Origin: Clostridia bacterium
GTDB taxonomy: Bacteria > Bacillota > Clostridia > Oscillospirales > Acutalibacteraceae
Direction: 5' to 3'
NCBI GenBank assembly: GCA_017397105.1
Contig: JAFQKF010000038.1
Coordinates: 1 to 64,000 of the forward strand
Length of the DNA: 64,000 nt
Shown here: positions 16,574 to 23,355 of the stretch, one piece after another
Layout: each line of letters begins with the position of its first letter
How positions within the stretch are numbered: the first letter of the stretch is position 1
Notes under the pieces: generated by a model
What the model was told of the DNA's origin: nothing
The model's database searches: none
Seen by the model: the letters and a program-made list of their open reading frames with translations, nothing else
Program-made: the position numbers and the translations under genes

Positions 16574-17686
16574 ATGATTAATTTTGTTATCCCCTGTCTT
16601 TTAGGTCTTGAATCGCTTATTGCCGATGAGCTCAGGGAGCTCGGCGCTCTCAACGTTGCCGCAGAAAACGGCAGGGTTTTGTTTGACGGTGATGAGTCAA
16701 TTCTTGCAAGAGTAAATATCTGCTCGCATTTCGCAGAAAGAGTACAGATTCATCTCGGCTCTTTTGAAGCACATTCATTTGAGGATTTGTTCCAGGGAGT
16801 AAAGGCTCTCGAGTGGGAGCGCTGGATTGGCGAGCAGGATGCATTCCCTGTAAAGGGATATTCTATCAATTCGGATTTGTTCAGCGTGCGTGACTGCCAG
16901 GCAATCACCAAGAAAGCGGTTGTTGAGCGTCTTAAGAGCAAATACCGTACCGAATGGTTTGATGAAACGGGTCCTGTTCATCAGATACAGTTTGCCATAA
17001 TGAAAAACAGAGTTTCCATGCTGCTTGATACTTCAGGCGCAGGTCTTCATAAAAGAGGATACCGCCTTGATGCGAACGATGCCCCTATCAAAGAAACTCT
17101 TGCGGCTGCTCTTTGCAGCCTGTCACGTTTGAGACCGTACCACAAGCTTTATGACCCCATGTGCGGCTCGGGCACGATTCTTATTGAAGGCGCAATGCTT
17201 GCTGCAAAGATGGCCCCCGGTATCAACAGAGGCTTTTCGGCGGAGAGATGGGATTGCATACCCCGTGAAATCTGGACTGCGGAAAGAGAAAGAGCAAGGG
17301 AGGGCGTTGTAGCCATTGATGACTTTGAGGGCTACGGCTCCGACATTGACGCTCAGGCAATTGAAAAGGCAATTCAGAATGCGCAGAGAGCGGGAGTGGC
17401 ATCAAAACTTAACTTCAAAGTGTGCGATATCAAGGATTTTAAGCCCGTTACGGAGAGAGGAACTTTAATTTGTAACCCACCTTACGGTGAAAGACTACTT
17501 GACATAGAGCAGTGTGAAATGTTATATAAAGATATGGGGCGTGTGTTTGAGAAGAAAAAAGGCTGGTCTTACAGCATAATCAGCCCCGATGAGGAGTTTG
17601 AAACCGCCTTTGGCAGAAAAGCGGACAAACGCCGCAAGCTTTATAACGGAATGATTAAGTGTCAGCTTTATATGTATTTTAAATAG
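16574..17686 (+). CDS. THUMP-domain class I SAM-dependent rRNA methyltransferase (YpsC/RlmL-like)
   Basis: 370 residues with an N-terminal THUMP RNA-binding region (about 1-155) and a Rossmann methyltransferase domain. The SAM site includes DPMCGSGTILIEGA, and the catalytic motif for N2-guanine methylation is NPPYGERL beginning at Asn301. It corresponds to Bacillus YpsC and to the first half of E. coli RlmL, which makes m2G2445 in 23S rRNA. The exact target base is inferred from family only. The lipid kinase gene follows after 13 bases. Confidence 0.88.
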   Translation: MINFVIPCLLGLESLIADELRELGALNVAAENGRVLFDGDESILARVNICSHFAERVQIHLGSFEAHSFEDLFQGVKALEWERWIGEQDAFPVKGYSINSDLFSVRDCQAITKKAVVERLKSKYRTEWFDETGPVHQIQFAIMKNRVSMLLDTSGAGLHKRGYRLDANDAPIKETLAAALCSLSRLRPYHKLYDPMCGSGTILIEGAMLAAKMAPGINRGFSAERWDCIPREIWTAERERAREGVVAIDDFEGYGSDIDAQAIEKAIQNAQRAGVASKLNFKVCDIKDFKPVTERGTLICNPPYGERLLDIEQCEMLYKDMGRVFEKKKGWSYSIISPDEEFETAFGRKADKRRKLYNGMIKCQLYMYFK

Positions 17687-17699
17687 GAGATGATATCCC

Positions 17700-18635
17700 T
17701 TGAAGCATGTATTTTTAATTAACCCCACGGCAGGTAAAGGAAAGTTTTACGAGTCTATAAAGCCTCAGATTGAGGAATGCTGCAAAAAGAACGGTCTTGA
17801 TTATGAAATCGTAACCACTCAGGCAAGCCGTGACGGTTTGAGAATCGTTAAAGAAATGGCTGCAACGGGCGAGAATATCCGTTTCTATGCCTGCGGCGGC
17901 GACGGTACTCTTTATGAGGTTGTAAACGGTGCATACGGTTACGATAATGTGGAGGTTGCCGTAATTCCTCTTGGTTCAGGTAACGATTTTATACGCCTTT
18001 TCGGAAGCAAGGAGGATTTCCTTGAGCTTGATAACGTTATTAACGGTGTACCCGTGCGCCTTGACGTTATAAAATGCGGCGATGAAATTGCAATCAACCA
18101 GTGCTCGATGGGTCTTGATGCTGAGGTTTGCGCAAAGCAGGCTGAGTTTAAAAAGCTTCCTATGGTAACAGGTGAGGGTGCTTACGTTGCATCATCTCTC
18201 TATTGCTTACTTAAAAAGGTTAAAAATACTTTTACCATCACTATTGATGACGGCGAGCCTTTTACAAGGGATTGCATTTTCTGCTTCTGCGGTAATTCGC
18301 GCTGGTACGGCGGCGGATTCAAGGGCGGCCCTCTTGCTATGCCTGATGACGGCTTGCTTGATTTCATAATAGTTGAAAAGAAGTGCACAAGGGCAAAGCT
18401 TGTCACTCTTCTCGGCGCTTATAAGAAGGGTGAGCACCTCAGCTGGGATATGACCACCTTTGTAAGAGGTAAGAAGCTTACAATCCACAGTAAGAACCCT
18501 GCGGCTGTTAACGTTGACGGTGAGTGCACTGTGGTTAATGACTGTACTTTTGAAATTGTTGAGGATGCAATAACCTTTGTTGTTCCCAAGAATTCCGAAT
18601 TCCTTAATTTCAGAACCCAGAAGGAAACAAACTGA
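17700..18635 (+). CDS. Diacylglycerol/lipid kinase family protein (DgkB/YegS type)
   Basis: A 311-residue soluble lipid kinase. The nucleotide motif GGDGT is at 66-70, followed by VVNG and, later, PLGSGNDFIRLFG, both typical of the DAGK catalytic domain. Bacillus DgkB recycles diacylglycerol from lipoteichoic acid synthesis to phosphatidic acid; YegS-like proteins may use other lipids. The start is TTG at 17700, eight bases after TAGGAGA; there is no better start nearby. It ends the block and is followed by a terminator. Confidence 0.82.
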   Translation: MKHVFLINPTAGKGKFYESIKPQIEECCKKNGLDYEIVTTQASRDGLRIVKEMAATGENIRFYACGGDGTLYEVVNGAYGYDNVEVAVIPLGSGNDFIRLFGSKEDFLELDNVINGVPVRLDVIKCGDEIAINQCSMGLDAEVCAKQAEFKKLPMVTGEGAYVASSLYCLLKKVKNTFTITIDDGEPFTRDCIFCFCGNSRWYGGGFKGGPLAMPDDGLLDFIIVEKKCTRAKLVTLLGAYKKGEHLSWDMTTFVRGKKLTIHSKNPAAVNVDGECTVVNDCTFEIVEDAITFVVPKNSEFLNFRTQKETN

Positions 18636-18693
18636 ACATAATAAAAAGGGAATGCAAAAAAGCGCAGACCGCATAAAACAATAATATGACAAA

Positions 18694-18737
18694 AGGGTTC
18701 TACAGGAATTAATAATCCTGCAGAACCCTGAATTTTT
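18694..18737 (+). terminator. Terminator after the lipid kinase gene
   Basis: A 13-base stem, GGGTTCTACAGGA with TCCTGCAGAACCC (one mismatched A-C), then TGAATTTTT. Lies in the 308-base gap between the lipid kinase and isocitrate dehydrogenase genes, which otherwise holds the nested repeat and the minus-strand terminator listed next. Confidence 0.75.
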
Positions 18738-18754
18738 GCTCTGAATTTAAAAAT

Positions 18755-18882
18755 GAAAAAAAGCAACGTTTTATGCTACGAACAAACTTCGCCGCTCGAC
18801 GTACCTTTGTACGCCTTCGGGCAAGCATAACAAGGCCGAAGCCTTGTTATTGCTCAGTTTGTCCGTTCTGCATCTTTTTTTC
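18755..18882. repeat. Nested inverted-repeat element, second copy
   Basis: The outermost pair is GAAAAAAAG (18755-18763) with CTTTTTTTC (18874-18882); inside are GAACAAAC (18780-18787) with GTTTGTCC (18857-18864, one mismatch), a tip hairpin CGTAC-CTTT-GTACG (18800-18813), and a perfect 10-base hairpin ATAACAAGGC/GCCTTGTTAT (18827-18850). It codes for nothing evident. The architecture recalls the element at 8-108. I believe the phrase CGACGTAC-N4-GTACGCC recurs in intergenic repeats of related Clostridia, but that is recollection, not a search result. Confidence 0.55.
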
Positions 18883-18891
18883 TATCCCCAT

Positions 18892-18931
18892 TAAAAAGGC
18901 TGTAAAAAAACTTTCGTTTTTTTACAGCCCC
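18892..18931 (-). terminator. Terminator of the aconitase-isocitrate dehydrogenase operon
   Basis: A perfect 14-base stem, GGCTGTAAAAAAAC with GTTTTTTTACAGCC around TTTC (18898-18929), followed on the minus strand by a T-rich run. It lies 15 bases after the icd stop and could also stop + strand transcripts. Confidence 0.8.
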
Positions 18932-18943
18932 AATTTTTGTCAA

Positions 18944-20107
18944 TTAAAGGGAAGCGAGAGTTTCCATTACGTAGTTGCCGAATTCTTCGCAGGTGCAGCC
19001 GTCGCTTCTGCCGGTGATTTTAAGCTTCTTCTCTGTAATCATGCAGATGTCAAGAGCCTTTTCAAGCTTGTCAGCCTCTTCCTGACGGCCGATGTGGGAG
19101 AGAAGCATAACGGTTGCTCTGAGCATTGAGCAGGGATCTGCATAGATGCCTCTGCCTTCTCTCATCATTCTGGGAGCGGAGCCGTGGATAGCTTCAAACA
19201 TAGCGTATTTCTTGCCGAGGTTTGCACTGCCCGCGGTGCCTACGCCGCCCTGGAACTCAGCGGCTTCGTCTGTGATGATGTCGCCGTAAAGGTTGGGAAG
19301 AACGAATACCTTGAAATCACGGCGGCGCTTTTCATCAATAAGCTTTGCGGTTGTGATGTCGATATACCATTCGTCTGTGGTGATTTCGGGATATTCCTCG
19401 CCGATTTTCTTGCAGAGTCTGAGGAATTTACCGTCGGTTGTTTTGATAACGTTTGCTTTCTGGATGATTGAAACTCTGTCCTTACCGTTTCTTCTTGCGT
19501 AGTCATAAGCAAGGCGTGCGATACGCTCGGTGCCTTCGGTGGTAGTAACAACAAAGTCCATAGCGAGGTCGTCTGTAACGTTGATGCCCTTTGAGCCTAC
19601 TGCATAAGCACCTTCTGTGTTTTCTCTGAAGAAGGTCCAGTCAACACCCTGATCAGGGAGCTTTACGGGGCGTACGTTTGCGAAAAGGTCAAGAGCCTTT
19701 CTCATTGCAACGTTTGCGCTTTCAATGTTGGGCCAGGGATCGCCGGCCTGGGGAGTGGTGGTGGGACCCTTGAGGATTACGGGGCACTTTTTGAGCTCTT
19801 CAAGAACGTCGTCGGGGATTGCTTTGTTGCAGGCAACTCTGTTCTCGATTGTAAGGCCGTCGATAACCTTAAACTCAACCTTGCCTGCCTTGACTTCGTC
19901 ATCAAGGATGAAAGCAAGAACTCTTGCAGCTTCGTTTGTGATGATGGGGCCGATACCGTCGCCGCCGCAGATGCCGATGGTGAGTTTGTCAAGCTTTTCA
20001 TAATCAACGAAATCGCCTGCGTTTTTAATTCTTTCGCTGCGTTCGTCCTGCTCACGGATAAGAGCTTCGAATTTTTCAACAGCAGCTTTGATTTGTTCCT
20101 GTGTCAT
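18944..20107 (-). CDS. icd: Isocitrate dehydrogenase (isocitrate/isopropylmalate dehydrogenase family)
   Basis: 387 residues of the beta-decarboxylating dehydrogenase family, converting isocitrate to 2-oxoglutarate. GGDGIGP opens the fold; KGPTTTP, FRENTEGAYA and the metal/substrate signature NLYGDIITDEAAEFQGG are present, with GSAP further on. Direct pairing with aconitase makes isocitrate the likely substrate rather than 3-isopropylmalate or homoisocitrate. Cofactor (NAD or NADP) is not certain. The ATG overlaps the aconitase stop by one base (ATAATG arrangement), so translation is coupled. Confidence 0.88.
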   Translation of the reverse strand: MTQEQIKAAVEKFEALIREQDERSERIKNAGDFVDYEKLDKLTIGICGGDGIGPIITNEAARVLAFILDDEVKAGKVEFKVIDGLTIENRVACNKAIPDDVLEELKKCPVILKGPTTTPQAGDPWPNIESANVAMRKALDLFANVRPVKLPDQGVDWTFFRENTEGAYAVGSKGINVTDDLAMDFVVTTTEGTERIARLAYDYARRNGKDRVSIIQKANVIKTTDGKFLRLCKKIGEEYPEITTDEWYIDITTAKLIDEKRRRDFKVFVLPNLYGDIITDEAAEFQGGVGTAGSANLGKKYAMFEAIHGSAPRMMREGRGIYADPCSMLRATVMLLSHIGRQEEADKLEKALDICMITEKKLKITGRSDGCTCEEFGNYVMETLASL

Positions 20108-22047
20108 TATTTATTCCCTCCGTTGGCTTTTGTATAGTTGAGAAGACCGCCTTCAAGAATCATGGCCTTCTGTCTTTCTGAATAGTCGTAGCAAAGAGCA
20201 TATTCTTCGCCTGTTGTTTTATTGATAAGGGTTACTTTTGAACCGCCCTTGATTGCATTTCTGATTTCAGGAAGCTCAAGTACGTCGCCCTGAGAAACCT
20301 TGTCGTAATCATCGGGATTTTCAAAGGTGAAGGGCATGATGCCTGCGTTGATGAGGTTTGCGCAGTGGATTCTTGCAAAGGATTTGGCGATAACAGCCTT
20401 GATTCCGAGGTAGAGAGGAACGAGGGCTGCGTGCTCTCTGGAGGAGCCCTGGCCGTAGTTGGCTCCGCCTATGATGAAGCCCTTGCCTTCAGCCTTGCAG
20501 TTTTCTGCGAACTTTTCGTCACACTGACGGAAGCAGAAGTTTGAAAGGTAGGGGATGTTTGAACGATAGGGGAGAATCTTTGCGCCTGCGGGCATGATAT
20601 GGTCGGTTGTGATATTGTCGCCAACCTTGAGGATTGCCTTTGCCTGAATGCTTTCGGGCAGAGCAACACTTACGGGGAAGGGCTTTATGTTGGGGCCGTA
20701 CTTGATTTCAACACTGTCTGCTTCGCAAGCACAGGCGGGTTTTTCGATAAGATTATCATTGATGATAAAGCTTTCGGGCATAACGATTTCGGGCATTTCG
20801 CCGAGAGTTCTGGGGTCGGTAAGGCAACCTGTGATTGCAGATGCTGCCGCAACCTCGGGGCTTACAAGATAAATGCCTGCGTCTGCCGTGCCTGAACGTC
20901 CCTCAAAGTTTCTGTTAAAGGTGCGCAGTGAAACGCCCTTGGACTGGGGGGACTGACCCATACCTATGCAGGGGCCGCATGAGCACTCAAGAAGTCTTGC
21001 GCCTGCGCAAAGGATATCTGAAAGAGCGCCGCTGAGCGAAAGCATATTGAGAACCTGCATTGAGCCGGGGGAGATGGTAAGGCTTACGTTGGGGGCGATT
21101 TTCTTACCCTTGAGTATAGCCGCAACCTTAAGCAAATCGTAAAGTGAAGAGTTTGTGCAAGAGCCGATGCATACCTGGCTTATCTCGATGTTGCCGATTT
21201 CTTCAACTGTTTTAACGTTATCGGGCATATGGGGCATTGCTGCAAGGGGAACGAGCTTGGTAAGGTCAATGTCGATGATTTCGTCATACTGTGCATCGCT
21301 GTCGGATTCAAGAGCAACCCAATCTTCTTCTCTGCCCTGAGCTTTAAGGAAAGCCTTTGTGATTTCGTCTGAGGGGAAGATGGAAGTGGTTGCGCCGAGC
21401 TCTGCGCCCATGTTGGTGATTGTTGCTCTTTCGGGAACGGAAAGAGTTTTAACGCCTTCGCCGCCGTATTCGATGATTTTGCCTACGCCGCCCTTGACGG
21501 ACATGATTCTGAGCACTTCAAGGATAATATCCTTTGCGCTTACCCAGGGGCTGAGCTTGCCGCTGAGTCTTACAAGAGTCATTTTGGGCATGGTTGTGAA
21601 ATACTCGCCGCCGCCCATTGCAACCGCTACGTCAAGTCCGCCTGCGCCTATAGCAATCATTCCGAGTCCGCCGCCTGTGGGGGTGTGACTGTCGGAACCG
21701 ATAAGGGTTTTGCCGGGGATGCCGAAGCGTTCAAGATGAAGCTGGTGGCAGATTCCGTTGCCGGGCTTCGAGAAGAGAAGGCCTCTCTTTTTAGCACAGC
21801 TCTGGATGAATCTGTGGTCATCTGCGTTTTCAAAGCCGGTCTGTAAGGTGTTGTGGTCAATGTAAGCGACTGAAAGCTCGGTTTTTACGCTGTCGATTCC
21901 CATAGCTTCAAATTCAAGATAAGCCATAGTGCCGGTAGCGTCCTGAGTGAGTGTCTGGTCGATTCTCAGGCCGATTTCGGTGCCGGGAATCATTTCGCCG
22001 CTGACAAGGTGTGATTTGATTATTTTCTGAGCAATTGTCAGACCCAT
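20107..22047 (-). CDS. acn: Aconitate hydratase (short, ~640-residue clostridial type)
   Basis: A 646-residue aconitase that interconverts citrate and isocitrate through a [4Fe-4S] cluster. Cluster cysteines are seen in CIGSCTNSS and the CSCGPCIGMG motif; the C-terminal swivel domain begins near KVGDNITTDHIMPAGAK and includes YGQGSSREHAAL. It is much shorter than E. coli AcnA (about 890) and resembles the Clostridia/LeuCD-fusion-like aconitases. With icd it forms a two-gene operon supplying 2-oxoglutarate for glutamate. RBS GGAGGT on the minus strand lies 8-10 bases before the ATG. Confidence 0.92.
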   Translation of the reverse strand: MGLTIAQKIIKSHLVSGEMIPGTEIGLRIDQTLTQDATGTMAYLEFEAMGIDSVKTELSVAYIDHNTLQTGFENADDHRFIQSCAKKRGLLFSKPGNGICHQLHLERFGIPGKTLIGSDSHTPTGGGLGMIAIGAGGLDVAVAMGGGEYFTTMPKMTLVRLSGKLSPWVSAKDIILEVLRIMSVKGGVGKIIEYGGEGVKTLSVPERATITNMGAELGATTSIFPSDEITKAFLKAQGREEDWVALESDSDAQYDEIIDIDLTKLVPLAAMPHMPDNVKTVEEIGNIEISQVCIGSCTNSSLYDLLKVAAILKGKKIAPNVSLTISPGSMQVLNMLSLSGALSDILCAGARLLECSCGPCIGMGQSPQSKGVSLRTFNRNFEGRSGTADAGIYLVSPEVAAASAITGCLTDPRTLGEMPEIVMPESFIINDNLIEKPACACEADSVEIKYGPNIKPFPVSVALPESIQAKAILKVGDNITTDHIMPAGAKILPYRSNIPYLSNFCFRQCDEKFAENCKAEGKGFIIGGANYGQGSSREHAALVPLYLGIKAVIAKSFARIHCANLINAGIMPFTFENPDDYDKVSQGDVLELPEIRNAIKGGSKVTLINKTTGEEYALCYDYSERQKAMILEGGLLNYTKANGGNK

Positions 22048-22111
22048 ATCTGTAACCTCCAGTTTTAAGGTAAATCAGCAATATTACCTCATTATATTAT
22101 TACAACTGTAT

Positions 22112-22140
22112 AGTATATTAAAAAAGAGTTTTTTTGTCAA
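22112..22140 (-). promoter_or_regulatory. Sigma-A promoter of the acn-icd operon
   Basis: Read on the minus strand: TTGACA (22140-22135), exactly 17 bases, TATACT (22117-22112). It is almost consensus and lies 65 bases before the aconitase start. Confidence 0.85.
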
Positions 22141-22210
22141 GCAAACATAAAAAAATCTGATACATATTGCGAAAAACTTATGTTCGGCAACAAAATGTTG
22201 AGTTTTTTTG

Positions 22211-22239
22211 TTGATTAAAATTAAATGATATGATATAAT
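22211..22239 (+). promoter_or_regulatory. Sigma-A promoter of tepA-ylzJ-ftsK
   Basis: TTGATT (22211-22216), 17-base spacer, TATAAT (22234-22239) with TGA before the -10. It faces away from the acn promoter, separated by about 70 AT-rich bases. Confidence 0.75.
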
Positions 22240-22312
22240 TTCATAATCAGTATTGTGGTTAATGCGCTCTTAAAGGGGAATAATGATTCTGAATTCCAAG
22301 GAGAGTGCATTT

Positions 22313-23035
22313 ATGACGGAAAAAAACAAAAACAGCCACGCTTCGGATGATGATTTTGAGCGTGACGAACAGACGGGCGAATACGGCTCGCAAATAATCG
22401 AAACCGGCAGCGTAACCGTCGGAAGGCAAGGCAGGCTTGTGCATTGTCTTACGGTTATCGGCCAGATTGAAGGGCATTATATTTTGCCTGCGCAGAATAA
22501 AGCCACAAAGTACGAGCACGTTATACCTCAGCTTGTTGCCATTGAAGAGAGTGAAGATATTGAGGGGCTTATTATAATTCTCAATACCGTTGGCGGCGAT
22601 ATTGAAGCAGGTATGGCGATAGCAGAGCTCATATCGGGTATGCGTACTCCGACGGTGTCGCTTGTGCTTGGCGGCGGTCACTCGATTGGTGTTCCGCTTG
22701 CTGTTTCGGCGGATAAATCCTTTATTGCTCCTTCGGCAACCATGACCATTCATCCCGTAAGAATGAACGGTCTTGTTGTCGGCGTGCCGCAGACCATGTC
22801 CTATTTTGAGCGTATGCAGGAGCGTATAGTACGTTTTGTTGCAGACAATTCGGAAATGCCTGCCGACCGTTTCAGAAAAATGATGCTGGCAACGGGCGGC
22901 CTTGCGATGGATGTAGGAACAGTCCTCAGCGGCGAGGACGCCGTAAAAGAAGGGCTTATAGACTCTCTCGGTACTCTTGCCGATGCTCTTGACTGCCTTT
23001 ACGGTATGATTGATGCCGGAAAGGGGGAGCGCTGA
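22313..23035 (+). CDS. tepA: ClpP-fold serine protease TepA
   Basis: 240 residues of the ClpP/crotonase-like family. The core has the ClpP nucleophile region GGGHSIG with Ser124 and the histidine motif TIHPV with His147. It lacks the N-terminal axial loops of ClpP. B. subtilis TepA (YmfB) lies directly before ylzJ and spoIIIE, the same order seen here. Earlier work called it a translocation-enhancing protein; later studies link the family to degrading small acid-soluble spore proteins. I chose ATG 22313, nine bases after AAGGAG (22298-22303); an in-frame ATG at 22283 has a weaker, closer AAGGGG site and would add ten residues. Confidence 0.85.
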   Translation: MTEKNKNSHASDDDFERDEQTGEYGSQIIETGSVTVGRQGRLVHCLTVIGQIEGHYILPAQNKATKYEHVIPQLVAIEESEDIEGLIIILNTVGGDIEAGMAIAELISGMRTPTVSLVLGGGHSIGVPLAVSADKSFIAPSATMTIHPVRMNGLVVGVPQTMSYFERMQERIVRFVADNSEMPADRFRKMMLATGGLAMDVGTVLSGEDAVKEGLIDSLGTLADALDCLYGMIDAGKGER

Positions 23036-23355
23036 TGCTCTATACGGTTATCGGCCTCGGGGACGTTTTTGCAGGAGAAAAAGTAAGATTTTATGATACT
23101 CGCATGGGCAATTCATGGCTTACGGTGCGCGAATACGCAAATGTGAAATCTGTTGAGCGGCTTGTGTCCACCAATCCGTACGATTACCTTAACCCGTATT
23201 TTTTGCCCGGCAGGGATTTTGACAGAAAAAGTATTGATATATATATGAAATCAACAGGAAAGGAAAGCTTTTCAAATGGCAAACAGCTCAAATTCAAACA
23301 AAAAAAGCAGCACGTCATCAAAGAAGAAATCGACTGCACAGGTGCCGAAATTTGA
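23035..23355 (+). CDS. ylzJ: YlzJ-like protein
   Basis: A 106-residue protein whose first ~70 residues (MLYTVIGLGDVFAG onwards) match the small YlzJ family of unknown function found between tepA and spoIIIE. Its ATG overlaps the tepA stop by one base. The last ~26 codons run out of frame through the 5' end of ftsK, an overlap of 80 bases; this C-terminal part is lysine-rich and probably poorly conserved. Function unknown. Confidence 0.75.
   Translation: MLYTVIGLGDVFAGEKVRFYDTRMGNSWLTVREYANVKSVERLVSTNPYDYLNPYFLPGRDFDRKSIDIYMKSTGKESFSNGKQLKFKQKKQHVIKEEIDCTGAEI

Noticed and set aside
22174..22210. Palindromic CAACAAAATGTTG with flanking AAAAACT/AGTTTTT as a terminator or operator
   Set aside because: It lies between two divergent promoters and not after a gene; weak, AT-rich pairing with no known binding-site match.
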